From Cryobacterium sp. Y82 (GTDB lineage: Bacteria > Actinomycetota > Actinomycetes > Actinomycetales > Microbacteriaceae), in the NCBI RefSeq assembly GCF_002929495.1, contig NZ_PJJJ01000020.1, positions 1 through 62,199 on the forward strand: 62,199 bases of DNA. Reading direction: 5' to 3'. The position numbers and the translations under genes were made by a program. This document shows, one piece after another, positions 7,058 through 15,597 of the stretch. The notes beneath the pieces are model-generated. The model was not told the origin of the DNA and ran no database searches. It saw nothing but the letters and a program-made list of their open reading frames with translations. Each line of letters begins with the position of its first letter. Within the stretch, counting starts at the first letter, position 1.

Positions 7058-8458
7058 TTAGCGTTCGATGACGACGTGGAGCTCGGCCGCCAAACGGTCG
7101 ATCGACGCCTGTTGCTGGCGTCCGTAGAGCGTGTTCGGGTCGAGCACGGTCGTGCCGACGATCTCGGACATCCGCTCGATATCGAAGTCGGTGCCGGTCT
7201 GGGCCTCGTCCTTCGTGCCTTGGTCGGTTAGATTGGACTGGAAGATGCCAGCCGCCGAGCGGGGCAGGAAGTCCTCGTACACGATCGGAAGCGGAACGGC
7301 GATCCCCGAATCGATCAGCTCTGCGAGGGTCACCGCGGCGGCGAGCGGATGCGCGAGCAGCGCCGCATCATCCATCTGGAAGGTGAAGAACGCGAGGCCC
7401 CGCCGGGCGAGCTCCAGCTCCGTGACCGGCAGGCCACGCCGCCAGACCTCGCGGGCGACCTCGACCCGGGTGGCGGTGCCCGGCGCGGCGGCCAGCAACT
7501 CGTCGACCTCGGCGACGAGACGGTCGTAGAGGTCGCGACCGGCCGGGGTGAGAGCCAGTCCCCGAGCCTCCACCTCTCCGAAGCGCACGCGCAGGTGCCC
7601 CTCGCGCACGCTGCCGTCCGACTGCCGGAAGCTGCGGGTCTCCGCCAGCGCCCGGAAAGACGTCTGCCGCAGCAGCACGTCGGGGCCCTCCCACGCGGGC
7701 GGGCCCTGAATCTCGCTGATCATCTCGATGCCGAGCGCCTGCATGCGCCGGTACAGGTCGTCGATGTCGAGCACTCGCGGCGTGAGGTGGTTGATGTGTG
7801 TGCTTGTGACGCCGCCGATGTCCGCGGCCACCGCCGAAATGGCCTCGAGGGTCTGGTACCACTCGTAGTCCACCGGTTCCGTCGACAACGAGAACGCCTG
7901 CGTGGCGAGGTCGAGCAAGCGCGCGGCATCCGCTGTCGGCAACCCGGCCTGCGCCGTGGCGGAGTCGGCCAGCTCCAGAAGCTGCGGGCTGAACAGCTCC
8001 CGGGCATCCAGGAAGTCGGCCAGTCGGTGCTGGAGCTCCGGGGTGAAAAAGCGCGGGTCCTGGGCCGCGAGCATTGAGGTGAACACCCGAAACGGATTGC
8101 GTGCGAGTTCTTCGGAATCCAGCGGACGGAAGGCGGTCGCGACCACGGGGACGGCGCTCGACGAGGCATCCCGGAGATCGTAGAACCCGACCGGATACAT
8201 GCCGAACGCCGCGAAGATGCGTGTGACCTGCCGCATCTCCCGGGGCGAGCCCAGACGGATCGCCCCGTGCCGTTCGGCGGTGACGCGGGAGATGCTGCCG
8301 AGTCGCTCGGCGTCGGCGCCGTGCTCCTGCAGAAAATCACGGTTCACGTCGGCAGAGACGTCCACGAGCGTGTTATAGGCCGGCACTTCGTTGCCGTACA
8401 GCTCCGACAGCCGACGAGCAAACTCCGCTCGGAGTTCCCACGGTTCCAGGAAGGTCAT
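7058..8458 (-). CDS. hglS: 2-oxoadipate dioxygenase/decarboxylase (HglS, DUF1338/YdcJ family)
   Basis: This 466-residue protein belongs to the DUF1338 family, whose characterised member HglS of Pseudomonas putida is an iron-dependent enzyme that converts 2-oxoadipate, O2 and water to D-2-hydroxyglutarate and CO2. Candidate metal ligands lie in conserved contexts: His in AERHGAIRLG (about 68), His in THINHLTPR (about 217) and Glu in VRFGEVEARGLALTP (about 285). Substrate-binding Arg occurs in the same stretches. The start at 8458 (MTFLEPWELR) is preferred because the longer open frame upstream overlaps the FAD oxidase gene. It sits 55 bases after that oxidase gene and 52 bases before the aldehyde dehydrogenase gene. 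With the D-2-hydroxyglutarate dehydrogenase of this element it would complete the route to 2-oxoglutarate. Confidence 0.88.
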   Translation of the reverse strand: MTFLEPWELRAEFARRLSELYGNEVPAYNTLVDVSADVNRDFLQEHGADAERLGSISRVTAERHGAIRLGSPREMRQVTRIFAAFGMYPVGFYDLRDASSSAVPVVATAFRPLDSEELARNPFRVFTSMLAAQDPRFFTPELQHRLADFLDARELFSPQLLELADSATAQAGLPTADAARLLDLATQAFSLSTEPVDYEWYQTLEAISAVAADIGGVTSTHINHLTPRVLDIDDLYRRMQALGIEMISEIQGPPAWEGPDVLLRQTSFRALAETRSFRQSDGSVREGHLRVRFGEVEARGLALTPAGRDLYDRLVAEVDELLAAAPGTATRVEVAREVWRRGLPVTELELARRGLAFFTFQMDDAALLAHPLAAAVTLAELIDSGIAVPLPIVYEDFLPRSAAGIFQSNLTDQGTKDEAQTGTDFDIERMSEIVGTTVLDPNTLYGRQQQASIDRLAAELHVVIER

Positions 8459-8513
8459 GACACGGGTCCTTTCGGTGCAGATTCGGTTCGGGTCGGTCGG
8501 TTCGCGGCGTTCA

Positions 8514-9704
8514 TTAGATGATGTGAACCTCGTGCAGTTGCTGCGCCAGGCTGAACCGGTCCGCGCTGAAGGCTGTCGGGTCCATGAATGATTCCTGGCC
8601 GAGGTAGAGATCCCGCATGAGTTCCCCCACGGCCGGCCCCTGCAGAAAGCCGTGGCCGGAGAAGCCGGTGGCGTAGAAGAATCCGGGCACCTCGTCGGAG
8701 GCACCGATGAGGGCGTTGTGGTCGGGAGTGTTCTCGTAGAGGCCGGCCCAGCCGAACTCGAGGTCGGGGTTCACCAGCTCGGGGGCGCACAGGCGAGCCG
8801 CGGCGTTGAATTCCGGCAACCATTCGTACGAGAAATCACGGTCAAAGCCCGGTTCCTGCTCGGTGTTGGAGATACCGAGGAGCAGCCCCTTGCGGTAGTT
8901 ATGGAAGTACAGGGTGGTCGACAGGTCGAGGGTGAACGGCACCGTCGGCAGGGGCTCTGCGCGCTGGCGGGTCATGCCGATCTGGCGGCGAACGGGAGTC
9001 ACCGGCAAGGACACGCCCACCATGTCGCCGATCGCACGCGACCAGGCCCCGGCGCAGCAGATGACGGCGCTGGTCACGATGACGCCGCGGTTCGTTTCCA
9101 CGGCGTCGATGCGATCGCCCGTGCGCTCCACGTTGAGCACCTCGGTGTGGCTGAGCATGGTCACGCCGAGTCGGATCGCCGCCTCGGCGTACGCCTCGAC
9201 TACCTTGGTCGGTTCGGCGAATCCGTCCCGGGGAGAGAACGACGCACCGAGCAGCGCGTCTTGGGCGATGAGCGGATTGTGCGCCCGGGCTTCGGCCGGG
9301 GAGATCATGCGACTGTTGCTACCGTGGTCGTTCTGAATCACCGTGCTGCGTTCACAGTCGGCGACTTCACCCGCGCTGCGGCAGAGGAACAGGTAACCCA
9401 CCTGCTGGAGGCCGATGTCGGTTCCGAATCTCTCGGTGAATCCTTCGTAGGCCGTGAGGCTGCGCTTTCCGAGGATCACGTTGCCTGCATCGGAAAACGT
9501 TGCTCGCACTCCGCCGAGTGGCTTCGCCGAGGAGCCGGTGCCCAGATCGCTGCGCTCGATCAGAACAATGTTCGTCACGCCGGCCTCGGCGAGATGGAAG
9601 GCGATGCTCGTGCCCATGATGCCGCCTCCGATGATCACCACATCCGCCCGATCGGGCTGGGTGGTGCCGGTAGGGAGCCCGAGCGAAACAACCTGATTTA
9701 CCAT
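8514..9704 (-). CDS. FAD-dependent amine oxidase (DAO family), candidate pipecolate oxidase
   Basis: This 396-residue flavoprotein has an N-terminal dinucleotide-binding motif (DVVIIGGGIMGTSIAFHLA), the DAO-family segment SSAKPLGGVRATF, and a C-terminal FAD-contacting FYATGFSGHGFLQGPAVG. It resembles sarcosine oxidase beta subunits and AmaA-type oxidases. It is the first gene of the leftward operon that continues with hglS and the piperideine-6-carboxylate dehydrogenase. In Pseudomonas the L-pipecolate oxidase amaA is linked to amaB, so oxidation of L-pipecolate to piperideine-6-carboxylate is the most economical guess. The family alone does not fix the substrate. A TATATAAC-type operator candidate lies 66 bases upstream (9770-9783). 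Confidence 0.82.
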   Translation of the reverse strand: MVNQVVSLGLPTGTTQPDRADVVIIGGGIMGTSIAFHLAEAGVTNIVLIERSDLGTGSSAKPLGGVRATFSDAGNVILGKRSLTAYEGFTERFGTDIGLQQVGYLFLCRSAGEVADCERSTVIQNDHGSNSRMISPAEARAHNPLIAQDALLGASFSPRDGFAEPTKVVEAYAEAAIRLGVTMLSHTEVLNVERTGDRIDAVETNRGVIVTSAVICCAGAWSRAIGDMVGVSLPVTPVRRQIGMTRQRAEPLPTVPFTLDLSTTLYFHNYRKGLLLGISNTEQEPGFDRDFSYEWLPEFNAAARLCAPELVNPDLEFGWAGLYENTPDHNALIGASDEVPGFFYATGFSGHGFLQGPAVGELMRDLYLGQESFMDPTAFSADRFSLAQQLHEVHII

Positions 9705-9769
9705 GTGCGCCCCTTGGTCTATGCGGTTCCCGACGCCGTACGCGTGGGGAGCGATTTCTTCTACTGTCG

Positions 9770-9783
9770 ATAATATATAACAC
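9770..9783. promoter_or_regulatory. Candidate GntR operator 1
   Basis: The site reads ATAATATATAACAC and lies upstream of the leftward operon starting at 9704. Nearly the same sequence occurs at 13798-13811 (ATTATATATAACGC on the minus strand) and 15536-15549 (GTTGTATATAACAC). AT-rich sites like these stand out in this GC-rich sequence. Linking them to the two GntR regulators encoded here is inference. Confidence 0.45.
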
Positions 9784-9835
9784 GCAACCAGAAAGATCTA
9801 GAGATGAGGTGAAATCCCGCTTTCCTTCCTGGGAG

Positions 9836-10972
9836 CTATGGCGACAAGGCCCGTTGAGGACTCAGAAAAGCCAGCTCCGGAGAGGGGGCTCCGCCTAGAA
9901 TCTCGCGGGCGATAGTTTCTCCAACGCCGGGAGCGATCTTGAAGCCCCGCCCGGAAAAGCCCGTCGCCACATAAACTCCGGGCATTTCGTCGACCCATCC
10001 GACAAGCGGCGCGTCGTCAGGTGAATAAAGCTCCGGGTAGCTGTCTGCCCGCACTGGCGCAGGATGAAGTCCAGGCAGGAACCGTGAGACGGCGTCTATC
10101 GCAGCCATATTCTCAACATCGGACAGATCTCGTACGAGCTGGTCGGGATCCTCTATCCTCGTGTGGGGTGTCATGCCCGAGACTTTGACCGTGGCCCCGT
10201 CCACCGTCGGTGCGCCATAGATGTGCACTCCGCCCGACTCTCGAATGAAGATGGGAAACCGCTCAGGCAGGTAATCGGCCGCATCCCGGGCCAGGAACCA
10301 ACTCAGTGATAGCCGGGCTGCGTAAACTCCTAATCGCACGCGCTCGGGCAAGAGGTCGGATGACCATGCCCCACCCGCAATCACCACCGAGGCGAAATGC
10401 CATCGCTCAGATTCAGATGAAATCTCGACGTGGTCCCTGTGGGACACCACCGATCGAATGCGGGTATGACTTTTCACGACAGCCCCGGCCTGTTTGGCCA
10501 GTTCGACGGCAGTCAGCACGGCCTGGTCTGTTCGAATTGCGCCGGCGTGCGGATCGAAGATTCCGAAATCATTCGGGAGGAGCTGATGCTGCGGATACCG
10601 GGCCCCGAGCTCGTCGTGTTCGAGAACAGAATGCTCGGCTGCCGTCTCGCGGATACTTACGCCCAGCGCAGACATGTAGCTCCCGCCGCGTGCACCGATG
10701 GACAGCCCGCCGCAGGGAATAAAGGCGGTCCCTCCAGAGTCGTTGAGTTCGAGAAACAGTCTCTCCGACTCGGCGAGGAGGCCTGAATATTTCGCGCCCT
10801 CCTGATAAGCCCGGCGAAAAAGCCGAGTATCACCTCCGACGGCCGTTCGGTCGGACGCCGAGTGGGCGGCCTCAAAACCGACCACATCACGCGAGCGCAG
10901 GGCCGTGCGCCACAAGGCCATGCTGCCGACGGACCCCACTCCGATGACAGCAACCTGTCCATCGAGCTGCAT
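9836..10972 (-). CDS. Monomeric sarcosine oxidase/PIPOX-like flavoprotein
   Basis: This 378-residue protein has the Rossmann start VAVIGVGSVGSMALWR, the family segment GGDTRLFRRAYQEG and a C-terminal GVYVATGFSGRGFKIAPGVG. These are features of the MSOX/N-methyltryptophan oxidase/pipecolate oxidase family. The Cys that carries covalent flavin in MSOX (in a C-M-Y-T context) is replaced by Glu (ELYS here), so FAD is probably bound non-covalently. Its start codon shares one base with the stop of the ABC ATPase gene, so it is co-expressed with an importer and probably acts on the imported compound. Mammalian PIPOX belongs to this family, so it is an alternative pipecolate oxidase; another secondary amine is equally possible. 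Confidence 0.82.
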   Translation of the reverse strand: MQLDGQVAVIGVGSVGSMALWRTALRSRDVVGFEAAHSASDRTAVGGDTRLFRRAYQEGAKYSGLLAESERLFLELNDSGGTAFIPCGGLSIGARGGSYMSALGVSIRETAAEHSVLEHDELGARYPQHQLLPNDFGIFDPHAGAIRTDQAVLTAVELAKQAGAVVKSHTRIRSVVSHRDHVEISSESERWHFASVVIAGGAWSSDLLPERVRLGVYAARLSLSWFLARDAADYLPERFPIFIRESGGVHIYGAPTVDGATVKVSGMTPHTRIEDPDQLVRDLSDVENMAAIDAVSRFLPGLHPAPVRADSYPELYSPDDAPLVGWVDEMPGVYVATGFSGRGFKIAPGVGETIAREILGGAPSPELAFLSPQRALSP

Positions 10973-11751
10973 CAGAGCACCATGCTCAAAAAGTCCTTCG
11001 TACGCCGGTGTTGAGGATCCGCAATCATCTCTCGGGGATTGCCGGATTCCACGACCTGACCCTTATCCATGAATGTCAGGGAATCAGCAACCTCCCGTGC
11101 GAATCCAATCTCGTGGGTGACGACGACCATGGTCATCCCCTCCTGTGCAAGGTCTTGCATAACGGTCAGCACTTCATTCACAAGTTCCGGGTCGAGAGCG
11201 GAGGTCGGTTCATCAAAGAGCAAGACCTTGGGCTCCATGGCCAAGGCACGTGCGATGGCGATTCGCTGCTGTTGGCCTCCCGACAGCTGGGCAGGATAGT
11301 GGTTAGCGTGATCGCTGAGACCAACACGGTCCAATAGTCTGCGGGCCCGCTCCTCCACAACGGCTCGTGGTTCATTCTTGACCGCCATCGGTGCCTTCAT
11401 AATGTTCATAAGAGCCGTCATGTGCGGAAAGAGGTTGAACTCTTGAAAGACCATGCCGACTTTTGCGCGCTGACGTGCCAATGCACCCGGCGAGAGTTCG
11501 ACATAGCCGTTCTTCGTGGCTCGCCAGCCAATCATCTCGTCGTCAATCCAAACTTCGCCCGAGGTAAGTTTTTCCAGGGCGTTCAAACAACGCAGCAGGG
11601 TGGATTTGCCGGAACCACTTGCACCGACGATGCAAGAAACTTCCCCTGATCGGACGGAGAAATCGATTCCCTTCAGCACCACGTGGTCTCCGAAGCGCTT
11701 GACGATCTTCGTGGCGTTGATGAGCGGTGTCGATGCGACCGTCTGATTCAT
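10972..11751 (-). CDS. Polar amino acid ABC transporter ATP-binding protein
   Basis: This 259-residue ATPase is of the GlnQ/HisP type. It has Walker [16 protein letters not shown] (about residues 41-55), signature [16 protein letters not shown], Walker [15 protein letters not shown] and switch His in [14 protein letters not shown]. It would energise import through the permease encoded directly upstream, with which it overlaps by four bases. The following oxidase gene overlaps by one base. Together with the binding-protein gene at 12758-13714 these form a leftward import-plus-oxidation operon. Confidence 0.93.
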   Translation of the reverse strand: MNQTVASTPLINATKIVKRFGDHVVLKGIDFSVRSGEVSCIVGASGSGKSTLLRCLNALEKLTSGEVWIDDEMIGWRATKNGYVELSPGALARQRAKVGMVFQEFNLFPHMTALMNIMKAPMAVKNEPRAVVEERARRLLDRVGLSDHANHYPAQLSGGQQQRIAIARALAMEPKVLLFDEPTSALDPELVNEVLTVMQDLAQEGMTMVVVTHEIGFAREVADSLTFMDKGQVVESGNPREMIADPQHRRTKDFLSMVL

Positions 11752-12701
11752 GAAGCAGTCCTCGTCTGTAGTGACGGTCCGTCCGTCGGCTGTGGAAGAA
11801 GGCCCGTGTCGACGGACTCGGATTCCGGAATCAATCCGCGTCGACTGGACGACCGGTCTGATTTCTTGAACTTTCGCTCGACCAGGAATTGAATCCCGGA
11901 TAGCAGCGTCGTCATTACCAAATACCAGATGCAGGCGACCACGAGAAGCGGGATCGTTTCGTAATTGCGGGAGTAAATGATCTGAGCGCTATGCAGAAGT
12001 TCGGAAACAGCGAGAACACTGACCAACGAAGTGTTCTTGAGCATGCCGAGGGTTTGGTTCCCGGTCGGAGGAATGATGATCCTGAGCGCTTGGGGCAGCA
12101 CAACGACCATCATCAATTTGAGGGGCTTCATGCCCAGTGCCTGTGCAGCCTCGGTTTGTCCTTTTCCCACTCCAAGCAATCCTCCGCGGATGACCTCGGC
12201 CATGTACGCTCCCTCGTTCAGAGAAAGCCCGAGCACTGCGGCAAAGAACGGCGTAATGAGAGCGTTCGGATCGATGCTGAAGAGCTCAGGGCCAAACGGC
12301 ACACTCACCGACAGGTCGGGGAACAAGGCTGACAGGTTGAACCAAAAGATCAACTGGATGAGGAGCGGAGTCCCACGAAAAAACCACACGAACGCCGCCG
12401 CCACGGCACGCACCGGCATGGCATTGCTCTGCCCCATCGCGGCAAGAACAATACCGATTCCGATTCCGATCACCATGCAGACGACAGTGAGCTGCAGCGT
12501 CACCAGAATCCCCTTGAGAATGACGGGCGCCGTCAGGTAAAGCGCCACGACATCCCACCCGAAGTTGGGATTCCGCATCACCGATTGAAGCATGCCGATG
12601 GCACAAATTGTGATGAGGACGCCGAAAATGATACTTGCCTTACTCCGGTACGGATACCGTCGCAGGGACTCAGGCTTGGGCGTTGCAAGTGAGATCGACA
12701 T
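11748..12701 (-). CDS. Polar amino acid ABC transporter permease
   Basis: This is a 317-residue HisM/GlnP-type inner-membrane permease. About five to six hydrophobic segments lie between residues 25 and 270. The EAA loop that contacts the ATPase is visible as [20 protein letters not shown] followed by [13 protein letters not shown]. The N-terminal cytoplasmic extension and the Ser/Arg-rich tail after residue 275 are longer than usual. Only one permease gene is present in this transporter, so it probably works as a homodimer, unlike the second importer of the element, which has two permease genes. Confidence 0.92.
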   Translation of the reverse strand: MSISLATPKPESLRRYPYRSKASIIFGVLITICAIGMLQSVMRNPNFGWDVVALYLTAPVILKGILVTLQLTVVCMVIGIGIGIVLAAMGQSNAMPVRAVAAAFVWFFRGTPLLIQLIFWFNLSALFPDLSVSVPFGPELFSIDPNALITPFFAAVLGLSLNEGAYMAEVIRGGLLGVGKGQTEAAQALGMKPLKLMMVVVLPQALRIIIPPTGNQTLGMLKNTSLVSVLAVSELLHSAQIIYSRNYETIPLLVVACIWYLVMTTLLSGIQFLVERKFKKSDRSSSRRGLIPESESVDTGLLPQPTDGPSLQTRTAS

Positions 12702-12757
12702 GTATCACCCTCATTGGCTGGAAAAACAGGGAATTTTCGAAGTACACCCGGCCCTGA

Positions 12758-13714
12758 TTACTCGACATGAAGCGTTGCTTCTGAGATCGCGGCTGTATCG
12801 ATTCCCCACTTGCTCAAAGCCTCCGTGTACTCGGGAAGAGTCAGCACGTGCTGCATGGCTGACTGCACAGCGGCAGTCAGCTCGCTGTTCTTCTTCGTAG
12901 CCAGAGAAACCGTGCTTGGATTAATTTCGGCGATCACCTCGAATCGATCGGGCTGCTGCACGGTCGCGTAGCTGAGCACCGGACCATCGGCAATGACGCC
13001 GACCACTCGTCCCGCGGTGAGCTGGATAAGCGCATCCTGCTGACTCGGGAGAATCACCATGTTGATTGCGGGCTTGCCCAGATCTTCGCAGGCAGCCTTG
13101 GAGAGCGTCGGGATGGTCGTCGACTCCTGGTAGGACCCCATTTGCACTGCGATGTTCTGACCGCAGAGATTGTCCAGAGTAAGTTCATCGGGATTGCCAG
13201 ACGCGGCGGCAAGCGCACTCCCCCAGCTCGCGTAGTCGATCATGTCGAGCACGCTGATGCGCTCCGGCGACGTCGCCATACTGGAGACGGCCAGTTGATA
13301 TCGTTCTCCCTCGAGTGCGGGAATGATTCCGTCGAACTGCACGTCGTTGATTTCGACGTCGAGACCAAGAGTCTTGCCGATCAAGCGCGAGATATCTGCG
13401 TTCAGGCCGACGATCGTCGAGTTGTCCTCGGCATAGAACTTCGTCGGTGCCGACGAAACGTTCATGACAACGGTCAGCTTGCCGCCGTCGATGACACTCG
13501 CCGGGAGGAGATCAACTGCTGCTGCGAATTCCGCTACATCGCCGAACTCCGCGAAATCGGCTCGTTCACTCGTGCCTGCTCCACTCGCGACAGGAGCTGA
13601 CGCGGGCGGAGTGCTTGCGCACCCCACGAGAACAAGTGCGAGTGCGGCAACCGTGCACGCAAGGGCGGGACGGCCTATTTTGCGTCTCGAAGCGGAAAAA
13701 AGTACATGGATCAT
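12758..13714 (-). CDS. Amino acid ABC transporter substrate-binding lipoprotein
   Basis: This is a 318-residue extracellular solute-binding protein (SBP_bac_3 type). The start at 13714 is favoured by GGAGGG six bases upstream; an ATG eight codons earlier lacks such a site. The signal peptide ends in the lipobox VGCAS (about residue 32). The mature part has family features: VGLNADISRLIGKTLG, FDGIIPALEGERYQLAVSSM and QMGSYQEST, which bind amino acids in the cleft. It is the first gene of the leftward importer/oxidase operon. The specific ligand cannot be read from the sequence; a lysine-related or methylated amine compound is suggested by context. Confidence 0.9.
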   Translation of the reverse strand: MIHVLFSASRRKIGRPALACTVAALALVLVGCASTPPASAPVASGAGTSERADFAEFGDVAEFAAAVDLLPASVIDGGKLTVVMNVSSAPTKFYAEDNSTIVGLNADISRLIGKTLGLDVEINDVQFDGIIPALEGERYQLAVSSMATSPERISVLDMIDYASWGSALAAASGNPDELTLDNLCGQNIAVQMGSYQESTTIPTLSKAACEDLGKPAINMVILPSQQDALIQLTAGRVVGVIADGPVLSYATVQQPDRFEVIAEINPSTVSLATKKNSELTAAVQSAMQHVLTLPEYTEALSKWGIDTAAISEATLHVE

Positions 13715-13797
13715 GACAAACCCTCCAGTGTCAATCACGGACAGCCCCGGCGAGGCAACCGCACATCAGAAACGACGCAATCGAGTTCGATGGTGGT

Positions 13798-13811
13798 GCG
13801 TTATATATAAT
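13798..13811. promoter_or_regulatory. Candidate GntR operator 2
   Basis: On the minus strand the site reads ATTATATATAACGC, 84 bases upstream of the binding-protein start. It closely resembles the sites at 9770 and 15536. It lies in the 229-base gap 13715-13943 between the second GntR gene and the importer operon, where no gene is visible. Confidence 0.45.
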
Positions 13812-13943
13812 CGATTGTTAATTACGACTGTGGAGGGTGTTCAGGAAAGTGTCAAGTCTCTACACACAGTTGTTACACAGCAGACACATTGAGTACGCAA
13901 TCCGGAAGAAGCGAAACTGCCTCAGGCAGTCCAGATTCTGGCC

Positions 13944-14723
13944 CTAGGAAATGAGACCAATTCCCCAGCCCAGGACGTCGGCCCAGATCGCGCGGGCCGC
14001 GGCGACATCGCCCTCGCCAATGCCCGATTCCCCAGCCCCGTGCACGGCGCACGCCTGTTGGATCAGCAGCAGAGCGGTATGCGTGAGGTGCGCGCGCATC
14101 GCCTCCTGCGCCGGCAGCGTCTGACCAGCCTCGATCGCGGCCACAATGGGCTCGTGCTCCCGCTCGATGTCGGCCAGCGAGCGGGTCTGACCCGCCGTGT
14201 ACGGGCCGAGTATCCGGATCGTTTCGCGCAGCTCCGCCACAATACGCCGCGCCCGGTCATTGCCCGCTGCGGCGAGGATTCCGTCGTGCATCAGGAAGTC
14301 GTGGCGAAAGAACTCTTCCTCGTCGCCACGCGTCGCAGCCCCGTGCGACTCTGAAATGGCCAACCGCAGGCGGGCGCCGAGCTCCGGGTTCGCCACCCGG
14401 GACACCCGCTCGACCGCGGCGACTTCGAGCGCCAGCCGCACGGCGAAGATCTCGGCGATCTCCCGGGGGTGGGGCCGCACCACGACGAAGCCGCGATTGC
14501 GCACAATGCGCACGATGCCGGTCTCGGCCATGCGCAGAAGCGCCTCACGCACCGGACTGCGCGACACCTCCAGCTGCTCGGCGACCTGGGCAATCGAGTA
14601 GATCGTGCCGGGATCGAGGGCTCCGGTGTGGATCGCCGACCGCAGCAGCTGGAAGACCTGGCTAGCGAGGGATTCCGGCGGCGTCCGCGGAGCGAAGACC
14701 GGCGGGGCGTCGTCGACTGTCAC
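13944..14723 (-). CDS. GntR-family (FadR/FCD) transcription regulator
   Basis: This 259-residue regulator has an N-terminal winged helix with the GntR signature (SRSPVREALLRMAETGIVR, about residues 54-72) and a helical FCD ligand domain. Candidate metal ligands of the FCD domain are present: FRHDFLMHDGIL, then EREHEPIVAAI and MRAHLTH. FCD regulators usually sense small organic acids or amino acids. Its start overlaps the stop of a second GntR gene in an ATGA, so the two are translationally coupled. It lies centrally between the two importer operons and probably controls them; repressor or activator cannot be told. Confidence 0.9.
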   Translation of the reverse strand: MTVDDAPPVFAPRTPPESLASQVFQLLRSAIHTGALDPGTIYSIAQVAEQLEVSRSPVREALLRMAETGIVRIVRNRGFVVVRPHPREIAEIFAVRLALEVAAVERVSRVANPELGARLRLAISESHGAATRGDEEEFFRHDFLMHDGILAAAGNDRARRIVAELRETIRILGPYTAGQTRSLADIEREHEPIVAAIEAGQTLPAQEAMRAHLTHTALLLIQQACAVHGAGESGIGEGDVAAARAIWADVLGWGIGLIS

Positions 14724-15385
14724 GGCTTCGAGTAGTCGAGGTGTTCGGTCATCAGCCTTTCGGCACGAAGGCGATCGCTGGCAAGAATGGCTTCCAGTAT
14801 CGACCCGTGTTCGGCCGCACTGTGCTGAAGCCTGCCGTGCTCCAACAGCCGGTAGGTGTCATTAATGCGGCTTTGGTCTCGCAGATTCTCGATGATGGCC
14901 AGCAACCGACTGTTGTGCAGCATCTCGATGAGGCTGAGGTGGAAGTGCTGGTCGGATTCGAGGAACTCGAGCATGTTGTGCGGATCGGCCTTGGTGACCG
15001 TCGCCTGCGCTAAATCGCGCAGCCGCCTGGCATCCGGCTCCGCAAACGACAACTCCGCAAGACGGCCAATCGACCGCACCTCAATGAGCAGCCGGAGGTC
15101 ATAGACCTCGAGCTGATCCTGCACCGTCATCTCGACAACGCGAAACCCGCGATTGGGCACGACCTCCAGCAGACCTTTGGCGCTCAGAGCCATCATCGCC
15201 TCACGCACCGGGCTGTTCGACACACCGAGCTGAACCGCGAGCGAATTGGCGGAGTAGATCTTGCCGGGCTCCATTTCACCCGCCATCAGCGCACGGCGCA
15301 CGATCGAGATGGCCTCGTCCTTGAGTGTTCCCCGAACGAGCTTGACACCGGACAAGCCCCCGACGAGGGGCGATGATTCGCGCAT
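14720..15385 (-). CDS. GntR-family (FadR/FCD) transcription regulator, first of a coupled pair
   Basis: This 221-residue protein has the same fold as its downstream partner: wHTH signature SNSPVREAMMALSAKGLLEV (about residues 56-75) and an FCD domain with DQHFHLSLIEML, AEHGSILEAIL and LMTEHLDY as likely metal-binding segments. It is transcribed divergently from the rightward catabolic operon starting at 15598, a classic position for a regulator acting on the intervening region (15386-15597), which holds a TATATAAC site. Two paralogous regulators in tandem suggest that two signals, for example substrate and intermediate, are sensed separately; that is inference. Confidence 0.9.
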   Translation of the reverse strand: MRESSPLVGGLSGVKLVRGTLKDEAISIVRRALMAGEMEPGKIYSANSLAVQLGVSNSPVREAMMALSAKGLLEVVPNRGFRVVEMTVQDQLEVYDLRLLIEVRSIGRLAELSFAEPDARRLRDLAQATVTKADPHNMLEFLESDQHFHLSLIEMLHNSRLLAIIENLRDQSRINDTYRLLEHGRLQHSAAEHGSILEAILASDRLRAERLMTEHLDYSKP

Positions 15386-15490
15386 GAGTCTCCTTGGGAC
15401 TGGTCAATCAGGATAAGTCACGTCACCGGCATCGGGCGTGAAGTCCGAGCACCTGTCGTGTTTCGGGCCGGATAATTCTTGCGGCTCTTC

Positions 15491-15556
15491 TTGACAAATA
15501 CATTACGAGCAGTGCAGATTAGTGATCTACAAGCAGTTGTATATAACACATTATAT
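15491..15556 (+). promoter_or_regulatory. Promoter/operator region of the rightward catabolic operon
   Basis: A perfect -35-like TTGACA lies at 15491-15496. A weak -10 (CAGATT, 15515-15520) follows after 18 bases. Just downstream is GTTGTATATAACAC at 15536-15549, then CATTATAT. A site at this place would block transcription if bound by a repressor. The same motif recurs at 9770 and 13798. The gene start at 15598 has AGGAGA about six bases upstream. Confidence 0.4.
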
Positions 15557-15597
15557 CCCGGCATCGTCCTCAACCAGTGTTTTCTAGGAGACCTCTC

